DNA of 64,000 nucleotides from Anaeromyxobacter diazotrophicus (GTDB lineage Bacteria; Myxococcota; Myxococcia; Myxococcales; Anaeromyxobacteraceae). The notes under the pieces were generated by a model, which was not told the DNA's origin, searched no databases, and worked only from the letters and a program-made list of their open reading frames with translations. Of the stretch, positions 51,512-60,438 are shown piece after piece. Numbering within the stretch: the first letter of the stretch is position 1; every line of letters starts with the position of its first letter. A program made the position numbers and the translations under genes. The stretch spans positions 372,001-436,000 of the forward strand of contig NZ_BJTG01000002.1 in the NCBI RefSeq assembly GCF_013340205.1. Reading direction: 5' to 3'.

Positions 51512-51584
51512 TGACCCCACAGGGATTCGAACCCCGGTTTCAACCCTGAGAGAGCTGCGTCCTGGGCCTCTAGACGATGGGGTC
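51512..51584 (-). tRNA. tRNA-Glu (anticodon CTC)
   Basis: Same acceptor, D-arm and T-loop as the TTC copy 1 kb away, with anticodon loop CTCTCAG. The anticodon stem CAGCT/GGTTG has two G-U type pairs (T-G and G-T), weaker than in its neighbour. Discriminator A; no encoded CCA. Confidence 0.88.
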
Positions 51585-51647
51585 GCGCGCGGTTCTATCG
51601 AAAGGCGGCGGCGGCGTCAAAGCGCGCGTGCGCGCTTCCGAGACCCC

Positions 51648-54600
51648 CTAGGCGGCGCGCCCGGCGGCGGTCGAGGCGGGTGGCCACACCAGGCGGCGCG
51701 CGGCGGGGCGCTCGCGCAGGTAGGCGAAGGAGCCGAGCGCGACGCAGGCCGCCGCCGGCGCCAGCGCCGCCGCCCAGGCGAGGCGCGGCAGCGCGACGTA
51801 GAGCGCCGCCACCGCGACCGCGGCCGCCAGCGCCCAGCCGGTGCCGAGCACGCGGGTGAAGGAGCGCAGGCGCGCCAGCCGCCGCGCGTCCAGCGCCTCG
51901 AGCCGCTCCCAGAGGACCTGCTCCTGGCGCCAGTAGGTGTAGACGACCGGGATGATCTCGAGGGTGAGGAAGGCGCTGGTGAGGAGGCCTCCCACCATGG
52001 GCGCGGCGATGCGCTTCATGACGTCGGAGCCCGAGCCGGTGGCCCAGAGCAGCGGGATGAGCCCCGCCAGCATGGTGGCGACGGTCATGAGCTTCGGGCG
52101 GACCCGCTGGACCGTGCCCTCCATGTGCGCCCAGATGATGTCGGACAGGTCGCGGATCTTGCCCGCCCTGCGCCGCCGCTCGTAGGCGTGGTCGATGTAG
52201 ACGATCATCACGATGCCGGTCTGGGCGGCCAGCCCGGTGAGCGCGATGATCCCCACCCACACCGCCGTCGAGAGCCGGTAGTCGAGCAGCCAGAGGAGCC
52301 ACACGCTCCCCACCAGCGCGAACGGGATGGAGAGGAGGACGATCAGCACCTCGACGAAGTTCCGGAAGTGCAGGAAGAGCAGCAGCACGATGATGAGGAT
52401 CGTGGCCGGGAGCACGAGCCGCATCCGCTCCGCCATCTTCTCGAGCTCCTCGTACTGCCCGGTCCAGCGCAGGAAGGTCCCCTGCGGCAGCGTGAGCCGG
52501 CCGTGCTCGAGCGCCTCGTGCACGACGTGCTTCGCCTCGGCCACGTACCCGCCCACGTCGCGCGCGGGGTCGAGATCGACGTAGACGTAGCCGACGAGGA
52601 GCCCGCCCTCGTCGCGCACCATGGGCGGGCCGCCCACGATCCGCACGTCCGCCACCTGCCCCAGCGGCACGAAGGCCTGCGCCCGCCGCCCGGCGCCGCC
52701 GGCGAGGCCGGCCAGGGTGCCCTGGTCGGCCTGGTTCACGGCCTGGTCCCACTCCAGCGCCGGCGCGTCGGAGAGGGTGCCCGGGATGGTCCGGGGCAGG
52801 CGCTTCACCGGCCCGGCGGGCGCGTCGCCGCCCCCCATCCCGCCGCCCATCTGCGCGAGCAGCAGCGCCGGCACCCGCGGCGGCGCGAGCGCGCCCATCT
52901 TGCCGGAGGGCGCCGCCCCGCCGATGGGCACGAGCACGCTCCGGAGCCGCTCCAGGTCGCCGCGGAGGTGCTGCGGGTAGCGCACGTTGATGGAGAACCG
53001 GTTCCGCCCCTCCACCGTGACGCCGACGGGCGCGCCGCCGATGGCCGCCTCGACGGTGCGCTGCACGTCGCCCACGGTGAGCCCGTAGCGGGCGAGCGCG
53101 TCGCGGTCGGGCACGACGTCGAGGTACAGCCCGCCCTCGTTCCGCTCGTAGAAGGCGCTGCGCGTGCCGCGGAGCGACGCGAGCAGCCCCTCGAGCGCGA
53201 CGCCCACCCGCTCGATCTCGGCCAGGTCGGTGCCCATGATCTTGACGCCGACCGGGGTGCGCACGCCGGTCGAGAGCATGTCGATCCGCGCCTTGATGGG
53301 CATGGTGTAGGCGTTGGTCCAGCCGGGGAGCTGCATGGCCCGGTTCATCTCGGCCGTCAGCTCCTCCCAGGTGATGCGGGTGCGATCGGGCCACAGCGGC
53401 CGCAGGGCGGGGGCGAGCCACGAGGGCGCCCAGCCGGACCACCAGCGGCGGCGCTCGAGCTTGCGCCAGGCCGCGGCGGGCTTGAGGCGCACCGTGGTCT
53501 CGACCATGGTGAGCGGGGCGGGGTCGGTGGCCGTCTCGGCGCGGCCCGCCTTGCCGAACACGCTCGCCACCTCCGGGAAGCCGCGGAACACGCGGTCCTG
53601 GAGCTGCAGCTGCCGCTTGGCCTCCTCGATGGAGAGGTTGGGGAAGGTGGTCGGCATGTAGAGCACGTCGCCCTCCTCGAGGGGCGGCATGAACTCGTGG
53701 CCGAGCTGCAGCGCGAGCGGCACCGCCGAGAGCACCGCCAGGAGCCCGATGGCGAGGGTCGACTTGGGGTTCCGCAGCGCCACGAACACGAACGGCCGGT
53801 AGACGCGGGCGATGGCGCGCGAGAGCGGGTGGCGCGCCTCGCTGCGGATCTCGCCGCGGAGGAGCAGGTCGCGCAGCGCCGGGGCGAAGGTGATGGAGAG
53901 CACCGCCGCCGAGAGCATGACGAACGTCTTGGTGTAGGCGAGCGGGCGGAAGAGGCGCCCGGCCTGGCCGGTGAGCGTGAACACCGGCAGGAACGCCACC
54001 GCGATGACGAGCAGCGAGAAGAAGATGGCCGGCGTCACCTCGCGCGCCGCCTCGGCCAGCAGCGCGCGGCGGTCGGCGCCGGGGGGCGCGTGCTCCAGCT
54101 TCTTGTGCGAGGCCTCGATCATCACGATCTCGGCGTCGACGGTGGCGCCGATCGCGATGGCGATGCCGCCCAGGCTCATGAGGGTGGCCGGGATGTCGAG
54201 CAGCACCATGGGGATGAAGGCGAGCGCGACCGCGACCGGCAGCGAGATGATGGGCAGGAGCGCCGAGCGCACGTGCAGGAGGAAGGCGAGGATGACGAAG
54301 GCGACCACCAGCGCCTCCTCCACCAGCGCGCGCTGCAGGGTGCCGATGGCGCGGTGGATGAGGTCGGTCCGGTCGTAGGCGACCTCGACCTTCACCCCGG
54401 GCGGCAGGGTGTGCTCCAGCTCGCGCAGCTTCTGCTTCACGCGGCCCACCACGTCGAGCACGTTCTCGCCGTAGCGCACGACCACGATCCCGCCCACCGC
54501 CTCGCCGTCGCCGTTCCACTCGAGCAGCCCGCGCCGGAGCTCTGGCCCGAAGCGCACCGTGCCGAGGTCGCGCACCAGCACCGGCACGCCGGCGGGCCCG

Positions 54601-55349
54601 CGCGCGCGCACCGCCACCCGCTCCAGCGCGCCCAGGTCCTGGATGTAGCCGCGGCCGCGCACGTAGTACTCGCGGCCGGCCATCTCGATGGAGCGGCCGC
54701 CCACGTCGCTGTTGGAGTCGCGGATCTTCGCCGCCACCTCCTCCAGCGTGACGCCGTAGGCGCGCAGCTTGTTCGGGTCCACCGTCACCTGGTACTGGCG
54801 CTGGAACCCGCCCACGCTCGCCACCTCGGCCACCCCCGGCACCTGGCCGACCGCGTAGCGCAGCGTGAAGTCCTGGAACGTCCTCAGCTCGTCGAGCGAG
54901 GTGCGCCCGTCGGCGACCAGCGCGTACTGGAAGCCCCAGCCGACGCCGGAGGCGTCCGGGCCGAGCACCGGGTTCGCGCCCTCGGGCAGCCGGGCGCGGA
55001 GGGAGCTCATGTGCTCGAGCACGCGGCTGCGGGCCCAGTAGAGGTCGGTGCCCTCCTCGAACACCACGTACACGAACGACATCCCGAACATCGAGTAGCC
55101 GCGGACGCCGGCCACGCGGGGCGCCCCCACCAGCGAGCTGACGACCGGGTAGGTGACCTGGTCCTCGACCAGCGTGGGCGAGCGCCCCATCCACTCGGTG
55201 AAGACGATGACCTGCGGATCCCCGAGGTCGGGGATGGCGTCGAGCTTGGCGTGCCGGATGGCGTAGATCGACGCGGCGGTCGCCACCGCCACCGCCAGCA
55301 GCACGACCAGGCGGTTGCGGGCGCAGAGCTCGATGACGCGGGCGACCAT
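51648..55349 (-). CDS. CusA/CzcA-type heavy-metal RND efflux pump
   Basis: A 1233-aa inner-membrane pump of the metal-efflux RND family, larger than E. coli CusA (1047 aa). The first TM segment is at about 12-32. The porter domain has the EWMGRSPTLVEDQVTYPV signature. TM4 carries GATVDAEIVMIE with the proton-relay Asp; the second half has LRWTGQYEELEKMAERM and GIIALTGLAAQTGIVM. The excess length is an insertion of about 80 residues in the second periplasmic half containing MGGGMGGGDAPAG, and a C-terminal hydrophobic extension of about 100 residues. The Met/Gly insert and TM pattern favour Cu(I)/Ag(I), but Zn/Co cannot be excluded. ATG 55349; the adaptor gene lies 14 nt upstream. Confidence 0.92.
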   Translation of the reverse strand: MVARVIELCARNRLVVLLAVAVATAASIYAIRHAKLDAIPDLGDPQVIVFTEWMGRSPTLVEDQVTYPVVSSLVGAPRVAGVRGYSMFGMSFVYVVFEEGTDLYWARSRVLEHMSSLRARLPEGANPVLGPDASGVGWGFQYALVADGRTSLDELRTFQDFTLRYAVGQVPGVAEVASVGGFQRQYQVTVDPNKLRAYGVTLEEVAAKIRDSNSDVGGRSIEMAGREYYVRGRGYIQDLGALERVAVRARGPAGVPVLVRDLGTVRFGPELRRGLLEWNGDGEAVGGIVVVRYGENVLDVVGRVKQKLRELEHTLPPGVKVEVAYDRTDLIHRAIGTLQRALVEEALVVAFVILAFLLHVRSALLPIISLPVAVALAFIPMVLLDIPATLMSLGGIAIAIGATVDAEIVMIEASHKKLEHAPPGADRRALLAEAAREVTPAIFFSLLVIAVAFLPVFTLTGQAGRLFRPLAYTKTFVMLSAAVLSITFAPALRDLLLRGEIRSEARHPLSRAIARVYRPFVFVALRNPKSTLAIGLLAVLSAVPLALQLGHEFMPPLEEGDVLYMPTTFPNLSIEEAKRQLQLQDRVFRGFPEVASVFGKAGRAETATDPAPLTMVETTVRLKPAAAWRKLERRRWWSGWAPSWLAPALRPLWPDRTRITWEELTAEMNRAMQLPGWTNAYTMPIKARIDMLSTGVRTPVGVKIMGTDLAEIERVGVALEGLLASLRGTRSAFYERNEGGLYLDVVPDRDALARYGLTVGDVQRTVEAAIGGAPVGVTVEGRNRFSINVRYPQHLRGDLERLRSVLVPIGGAAPSGKMGALAPPRVPALLLAQMGGGMGGGDAPAGPVKRLPRTIPGTLSDAPALEWDQAVNQADQGTLAGLAGGAGRRAQAFVPLGQVADVRIVGGPPMVRDEGGLLVGYVYVDLDPARDVGGYVAEAKHVVHEALEHGRLTLPQGTFLRWTGQYEELEKMAERMRLVLPATILIIVLLLFLHFRNFVEVLIVLLSIPFALVGSVWLLWLLDYRLSTAVWVGIIALTGLAAQTGIVMIVYIDHAYERRRRAGKIRDLSDIIWAHMEGTVQRVRPKLMTVATMLAGLIPLLWATGSGSDVMKRIAAPMVGGLLTSAFLTLEIIPVVYTYWRQEQVLWERLEALDARRLARLRSFTRVLGTGWALAAAVAVAALYVALPRLAWAAALAPAAACVALGSFAYLRERPAARRLVWPPASTAAGRAA

Positions 55350-55363
55350 GGCGCTCCCGGGTG

Positions 55364-56992
55364 CTAGTTCCGCGCGTCCGCCCGCGCGTGCTCGCGGCGG
55401 TCGTCGCCCTCGCGCTCGCGGCGCTCGTCCTCGGCGCCCACCGGGCGGAAGCCCTCCACCGCCGCCCGCAGCCGGCTCTCCGAGTCCACCAGGAAGTTGG
55501 CGGTGGTGACGACCATCTCCCCCTCGGCGAGCCCCTCCAGCACCTGCACCCGGCCGTCGCCGCCCGCGCCGAGGCGCACGCGCCGGGGCTCGAAGCGACC
55601 GGCGGGCCGGGCGACGAACACGTACTGCTGGTCGCCGGTGTCGACCACCGCCTCGCCGGGCACCGTGAGCGCGTCGCCGGCCGGGAGGTCGAGCAGGACG
55701 TCGCCGTACATGCCCGGCTTGAGCCGGAGCCCCGGGTTCTTCAGCTCGATCCGCGCCTGGACGGTGCGGCTCTCCGGGTTCACGGCGGGATAGACGAACT
55801 GCACCCGCCCGCCGAACGTCTCGCCCTGGCGGGCGGCCACCGTGAAGCGGGCGCGCTGCCCGACCCGGACCCGGTCGACGTCGCGCTCGTAGACGTCCGC
55901 GACCACCCACACGGTCGAGAGGTCGACGATCTGGAAGAGCTCGGTGCCGGGCTGCACGTAGAGGCCGGGGAGGGCGGCCTTGCGCGCCACGTAGCCCGCC
56001 ACCGGCGAGCGCACCGGGACGGTGGCCAGCGGCTGCCCGGTCCGGGCGATCTCGGCCACGTCCTGGGGCGCCACCCCGAGCAGCTCCAGGCGGCGGCGCG
56101 CGTCGTACTCCACGCCACCCGCGGCCCCGCCCGCGGTCGCGAGCCCCTGCTTGTCGGCCCACTTCACGGAGTTCAGGTAGACCTGCTGGGCGGTCACCAG
56201 CTCCTGGCTGTAGGCGGTGGCGAGGATCTGCCCCTTCTCGACGCGCGCGCCGCTCTGCGCCACCAGGAGCTTCTCGATCCAGCCGCTGAAGCGCGTCGTC
56301 ACCAGCGCCAGCCGCTGCTCGTCCGCGGCGACGAACCCCACCGTCCGGAGCTGCGGCGCGAGCCGCTCGCGCAGCACCGGGCCGGTGCGCATCCCGATGA
56401 GCTGCGTGCGCGCCGCGTCGAGCTCCACCGGCACGAGCCCCGCCACCCCGCCCTGGTTCGCGGCCGGCGCCCGCGGCACGAGCTTCATCCCCCCGCACTT
56501 CTCGCAGCGCGCCTCCGGATCGTCGCTCGCCACCTCCGGGTGCATCGGGCACCAGTACTTCCCCTGCGCCGCTGCCCCAGTCGCGGTCGCGGTCGCGGTC
56601 GAGGTCGAGGCCGAGGTCGAGGTCGAGGTCGAGGTCGAGGTCGAGGTCGAGGTCGAGGTCGAGGTCGAGGTCGAGGTCGAGGTCGAGGTCGGCTTCCCCT
56701 CGACCGGCACGAGGTCCATCCCGCAGATCGGGCAAGCTCCCGGCCGGTCCTGCAGCACGGCCGGGTGCATCGGGCAGTGGTACTGCCCCGCCGCTCGCGC
56801 CGAGGCGCGGCCGCCAGGCGCCAGGCCCGCGAAGTGAGCCCACGCGCCGAGGGCCGCCACCGCCATGAGGGCGACCAGCGCCCACCGCGCGATGGCCATC
56901 GCGCGGACGCCGGGCGGGGGGGCTTCGGAGCCCTCGGGCATCGGCTCGGTCGCCGGGCCCGCCGGGGGCGGCGTCAGCTCGCGGTCGCTCAT
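55364..56992 (-). CDS. RND efflux adaptor (CusB-like) with two metal-binding modules and a (Thr-Ser)n linker
   Basis: 542-aa periplasmic membrane-fusion protein linking the pump to an outer-membrane channel. A signal-anchor (about 33-53) is followed by two heavy-metal-binding modules: YHCPMHPAVLQDRPGACPICGMDL (about 70-95, a CPMHP / CPICGM pair) and YWCPMHPEV ... CEKCGGM. They flank a Thr-Ser dipeptide tract of about 38 residues encoded by the hexamer repeat. The usual barrel-sandwich, alpha-hairpin and beta-barrel domains follow (ending near 510), then a charged tail. ATG 56992 has GAGGAG upstream. There is no cusC or metal regulator in the window. Confidence 0.9.
   Translation of the reverse strand: MSDRELTPPPAGPATEPMPEGSEAPPPGVRAMAIARWALVALMAVAALGAWAHFAGLAPGGRASARAAGQYHCPMHPAVLQDRPGACPICGMDLVPVEGKPTSTSTSTSTSTSTSTSTSTSTSTSTSASTSTATATATGAAAQGKYWCPMHPEVASDDPEARCEKCGGMKLVPRAPAANQGGVAGLVPVELDAARTQLIGMRTGPVLRERLAPQLRTVGFVAADEQRLALVTTRFSGWIEKLLVAQSGARVEKGQILATAYSQELVTAQQVYLNSVKWADKQGLATAGGAAGGVEYDARRRLELLGVAPQDVAEIARTGQPLATVPVRSPVAGYVARKAALPGLYVQPGTELFQIVDLSTVWVVADVYERDVDRVRVGQRARFTVAARQGETFGGRVQFVYPAVNPESRTVQARIELKNPGLRLKPGMYGDVLLDLPAGDALTVPGEAVVDTGDQQYVFVARPAGRFEPRRVRLGAGGDGRVQVLEGLAEGEMVVTTANFLVDSESRLRAAVEGFRPVGAEDERREREGDDRREHARADARN
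56581..56693. repeat. In-frame hexamer tract in the efflux adaptor
   Basis: About nineteen hexamers. On the plus strand the tract is GTCGCG units and then mostly GTCGAG; on the coding (minus) strand it reads ACC TCG, that is Thr-Ser, grading into Thr-Ala at the module-2 end. One unit carries GCCGAG. It is the most regular copy of the repeat in the window. Confidence 0.93.
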
Positions 56993-57338
56993 GGAGGACT
57001 CCTCGGAATTCCTCCATCTTACTTTGGTTTCATGCCCCGGCACGCAGGGGGCTCAAGGGGCTTGCCGTCCGGTGGCCGAATGGACACGCGAGCCCTGGTT
57101 CGCCGGCCGGCCCACCGAGCGCCTGCCCCTCCCGGGGGTGCGCCCTCGGGCGCGCATCCTCCTCTTGTCGATGACCTCGGCTACGTCCACGGCACGCTGG
57201 CGGCGGCGCTGGTGGCGGGCCTCGCCGCGTACCGCGCGCGGACCGCCTGACGGACGCGGCGGCCGCGCCCGAGCCCCGACCCGCGCGCCAGGCGAGGCCC
57301 CGCGCGCTGGCGAGCCGGTTGCATCCGCGCTCCGCGCC
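56993..57338. other. Intergenic interval upstream of the efflux pair
   Basis: 346 bases between divergent genes. Near the adaptor start it is unusually AT-rich (57000-57034). An inverted repeat CCCC-N8-GGGG lies at 57035-57050. TAAGAT (57021-57016, minus strand) could be a -10, but no -35 at 17 nt is convincing and no MerR-type CTTGAC dyad was found. A 56-codon frame on the plus strand (57080-57250) is not supported. Confidence 0.5.
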
Positions 57339-58232
57339 ATGCTGCGCGCGACCGCCGCCTCCCTGCTCCTGCTCCTCGCTTGCGGCCCCGCGCCGGCGGC
57401 TCCGCCGCCGCCCACCCGCTCGGTCCGGCTCGTCACCTGGAACGTCCACGACCTGTTCGACGAGGCCGACCGGACGGCTCCGCCCGGCGAGGCCGACGCG
57501 GTGCTCGGGCCGGCCGAGGTGGAGGCGAAGCTCGAGCGCGTGGGCGCGGTGCTGCGCCGGCTCGACGCGGACGCCGTCGTGCTGCAGGAGGTGGAGAACC
57601 TGGCGCTGCTCGAGCGGCTCGCGCGCGGCCCGCTGGCAGGGCGCGGGTACCGGGCGGCGCTGGCAGAGGGGCACGATCCGCGGGGCATCGACGTGGGGGT
57701 GCTCACGCGCCTCCCGCTGCTCGAGTACCGCTCGCACCTCGATGAGCGCGACCCCGACGGCGGGTTCCTCTGGGCGCGCGATCTGGCCGAGGTGCGGCTC
57801 GGGGGCGCGGCGCAGGCGCTCGTCCTCGTGGGCGCGCACCTCGTCTCGCGCCTCGACCCGGCGAGCGGCGCCCGCCGCGCGCGCCAGGCGGCGCGGGCGC
57901 GGGAGGTCCTCCTCGCCGCGGCGGAGCGGGACCCAGGCGCCCTCGCCGTCCTGCTGGGCGACCTGAATGACCTGCCCGGCTCCTGGGCGCTCGCGCCGCT
58001 CCTCGGAGACGGAGCGATCGCGGATCTGGGAGCGGCGCTCGCGCCGGCCGAGGGCTTCACCTGGGTGGGCGGCGGCGCCGAGGAGCGGCTCGACTATGCG
58101 CTCGTGCGCCGCAGCCAGGCGGCGTCCGTCGCCGCCGTGGCGGTGGCCGGCGGGCCCGAGGTGGCGGCCGCCTCGGATCACCGGCCGCTGGTGGTGGACC
58201 TCTGGCTCGACCCCCTCCGGCCGGACCGGTGA
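57339..58232 (+). CDS. Secreted lipoprotein endonuclease/exonuclease/phosphatase
   Basis: 297 aa. A lipoprotein signal (LLLLLACG, Cys about residue 15) precedes a DNase I-fold domain with VTWNVHDLF, catalytic Glu in VVLQEVENL, GDLNDLPGS and SDHRPLVVDL. Distinct from the cytosolic EEP gene at 43412-44191. Probably an outer-membrane-anchored nuclease or phosphodiesterase. ATG 57339. Confidence 0.85.
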   Translation: MLRATAASLLLLLACGPAPAAPPPPTRSVRLVTWNVHDLFDEADRTAPPGEADAVLGPAEVEAKLERVGAVLRRLDADAVVLQEVENLALLERLARGPLAGRGYRAALAEGHDPRGIDVGVLTRLPLLEYRSHLDERDPDGGFLWARDLAEVRLGGAAQALVLVGAHLVSRLDPASGARRARQAARAREVLLAAAERDPGALAVLLGDLNDLPGSWALAPLLGDGAIADLGAALAPAEGFTWVGGGAEERLDYALVRRSQAASVAAVAVAGGPEVAAASDHRPLVVDLWLDPLRPDR

Positions 58233-58311
58233 GCTCGGACCCGGGGGCCCCCCCGGCGCGGGCGAGACAGGACCGCTGGCGCGAGATACCATTCAGGGGG
58301 AAGGTGGTCGC

Positions 58312-58569
58312 ATGCCCAAGCCCGTGCACGCCCAGCCCTCGCGTCCGCTGTCGCAGGCAGAGCGCCTCGCGCGCAAGGAGTTCCTGAAGAGCGACGCCGC
58401 CAAGCTGGAGCGGCAGCTCCGGGACGTCCAGGAGCAGATCGCGCGGCTGCTGGAAGGGTGCGAGCACACCGACGCGAGCGGCCGGAGCGCCATCGTGGGC
58501 GGCCGGACCAAGGTGTGCTCGCAGTGCGGCCGCATCGTCGCCGGGCCCGTCGAGAAGCTCTGGGGCTAG
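58312..58569 (+). CDS. Small coiled-coil protein with a C-terminal Cys pair
   Basis: 85 aa. An amphipathic helix (about 14-48, SQAERLARKEFLKSDAA onward) is followed by a Cys/His at GCEHTD and a CSQCG knuckle near the end, which could together form one zinc site. GGGGGAAGG precedes the ATG, and TACCAT is about 20 nt further upstream. I do not recognise the family. Confidence 0.65.
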   Translation: MPKPVHAQPSRPLSQAERLARKEFLKSDAAKLERQLRDVQEQIARLLEGCEHTDASGRSAIVGGRTKVCSQCGRIVAGPVEKLWG

Positions 58570-58591
58570 CGCGCGGCGCTCGCCAGCTCCC

Positions 58592-59176
58592 CTACAGCTC
58601 CCAGATCTTCGCGACGCCCAGGCCGGAGGCCTCGGAGAGCTGGCGCACCCAGCCGCGGCCCGAGCGCCCCTCGAACCAGGAGGGGACCACGAGGTGGAAC
58701 TCGCCGCCGGTCTGCTCGGCCGCGCTCGCGAAGAGGTGCCACCGGGAGAGCTGGCGGTCGACGTCGCTCTCCTCCGGCAGGAAGACGTCGACCAGCACGG
58801 GGCGCCCGGCGGCCCGCGCCGACAGGCACGGGCGGTGGCTGCGTACCGTGCCGCGCACGATCTCGGGGGCGGTGAGCCCCGCCACGTCGGCCCGGACCTC
58901 GTCGTACCCGGAGCGCGCCAGCACCTCGGCCATCGCCTCGACGACCGCGAGTGTGCGCGGGCCGACCGCCTGGTTCTCCTCGGCGTTGCCCAGCGGAGGG
59001 AGCTCGGGCTCGCGGGCCGCCGGCGCGTCCTGCAGGTGCAGCCGCGCGCCGACGTCGCGCCAGACGCGTCCGGCCTCGGCGTGCGCGAGGCGGCCGAGGC
59101 GGCGCGCCCGCTCCGCCACGCGCTCGCCGATGGCGCCGGCTGCCTCCCTGACCCTCCGCCCGATCTCGAACCCCAT
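58592..59176 (-). CDS. Hypothetical protein
   Basis: 194 aa from ATG 59176. The N-terminal third is Arg/Glu/Ala-rich helix. The C-terminal two thirds (about 75-194) look like a small alpha/beta domain (DEVRADVAGL, GRPVLVDVFLP, GEFHLVVPSWFEG). No known motif was found. An open frame extends to 59245, but ATG 59176 (MGFEIGRRV) is the first Met with plausible sequence after it. Convergent with the preceding small gene. Confidence 0.6.
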   Translation of the reverse strand: MGFEIGRRVREAAGAIGERVAERARRLGRLAHAEAGRVWRDVGARLHLQDAPAAREPELPPLGNAEENQAVGPRTLAVVEAMAEVLARSGYDEVRADVAGLTAPEIVRGTVRSHRPCLSARAAGRPVLVDVFLPEESDVDRQLSRWHLFASAAEQTGGEFHLVVPSWFEGRSGRGWVRQLSEASGLGVAKIWEL

Positions 59177-59379
59177 GCCCGCCCTCCGCTCCCGCCCCGA
59201 GGAAACAGCCGGCGCACGCGAAACTCTGCCAGCGAGGGCTGACACCCGCCTTCATGGCCGCCTGGGGTGCGCCGAGGAGGGAGGGGGCGCGGCCGCTGGC
59301 GGCCCGACGCGCCGCCGCTGGGTGTCAGAGTCCCGCGGTACGTGCTTGGGATCGCGGGGAAGCGAGGAGGAGAACCCGG

Positions 59380-59769
59380 ATGCATTCGCACGAGACGGCG
59401 GAGCAACGCACGCCGGCGACGGCCGGCGAGGAGCAGCGGCGCACGGCCTACCTGCCTCGGATCGACGGCGTGACCTTCCGCTGCGAAGGGTGCGGGGCGG
59501 ACCTGCACGACCTGCGCGGCGTATTCCTCGCGCACCGCGCGGGGCTGGGCTGGCGCATCGAGTGCGCGCAGCACGACGACGCCGAGCGGCAGGTGGACGG
59601 GGGCACCCTGTTCGGCGGCGGGCTGCACGCGCTCGAGATCTACGCCGAGCTGGCGCGCACGCGCGGCTTCGACCCGACCGATCTGTTCAAGGCCTTCCTG
59701 CGGCTGCGCGCCCAGGCGAGCGGGCTGTTCATGCCGCCGCAGCCGCCGGCGCGCGCCGCCGCCCGCTGA
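59380..59769 (+). CDS. Hypothetical protein with a CxxC pair
   Basis: 129 aa. FRCEGCGADLHDL suggests half of a zinc-binding site; a later Cys (RIECAQHDD) may complete it. The rest is helical (LHALEIYAELARTRGFDPTDLF). ATG 59380 is preceded by AGGAGGAG, one of the best ribosome binding sites in the region. Function unknown. Confidence 0.65.
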   Translation: MHSHETAEQRTPATAGEEQRRTAYLPRIDGVTFRCEGCGADLHDLRGVFLAHRAGLGWRIECAQHDDAERQVDGGTLFGGGLHALEIYAELARTRGFDPTDLFKAFLRLRAQASGLFMPPQPPARAAAR

Positions 59770-59786
59770 GCGGGCGCGCCAGGCGC

Positions 59787-60182
59787 TCACTTGCCGCACA
59801 TGCGGGTGAGCGCCGCGCTGAGGCTCTCGACGTCGAAGGGCTTGGCCAGGAACTCGTCCGGCGGCGCGACGAGCTGGAACTCCCCCGGTCGCATGCCCGT
59901 CATGGCCGCGACCGGGATGTGCTCCAGCCGCGGATCCGCCTTCATGCGGCGGAGCACCTCGTTGCCGGAGATCCCGGGCATCCGGATGTCGAGCACCACC
60001 AGGTCGGGTGGTCTCGGCCCCTGGAGCTCGCGCAGCGCGGCCTCGCCGGAGTCCGCGGCGACCACCTCGATCCCCTGCAGCTCCAGGTAGTCGGTGAGGA
60101 GCTCCCGGAGCGCCCCGTCGTCGTCCACCACCAGCACGCGGCGGCAGCTCAGCTCCTCGCCCAGGGTGGGCTCCGCGGACAT
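59787..60182 (-). CDS. Single-domain response regulator
   Basis: A 131-aa stand-alone receiver. All catalytic positions are present: acidic pair in VLVVDDDGAL, phospho-acceptor Asp in LVVLDIRMPG (about 65), Thr in AAMTGM and Lys in LAKPFD. No output domain and no kinase gene nearby, so it is an orphan, probably acting by protein contact as CheY-like proteins do. ATG 60182 was chosen because the receiver fold begins soon after. Confidence 0.88.
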   Translation of the reverse strand: MSAEPTLGEELSCRRVLVVDDDGALRELLTDYLELQGIEVVAADSGEAALRELQGPRPPDLVVLDIRMPGISGNEVLRRMKADPRLEHIPVAAMTGMRPGEFQLVAPPDEFLAKPFDVESLSAALTRMCGK

Positions 60183-60438
60183 GAGGCGAGGGTGCTCACG
60201 GCGGGCGCCGGCGGGTAGCCGCGCCCGGCTGGCGAGGCGCCGGGCGGGCGCCCGCACCCCGCGCCGGCGTGCGGCCGCCTGCCCTCCGCGCCGGAGCCCT
60301 CGCACGCCGGGCACGGCGGCGGCGGCTGGGCGGCCCGGGCGCCGACCTCACTGAGGGTCGCACGCCTTCAGGACTACCGGCCTAGCGGCACCTTCCACAT
60401 CCTGAGCCCGAGGTACGTCCCTCCCGCTCGGAGAACCC

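Noticed and set aside
57080-57250. 56-codon plus-strand frame between the efflux operon and the secreted EEP gene
   Set aside because: No ribosome binding site, Pro/Ala/Arg-rich composition for the first half and no relation to neighbours.
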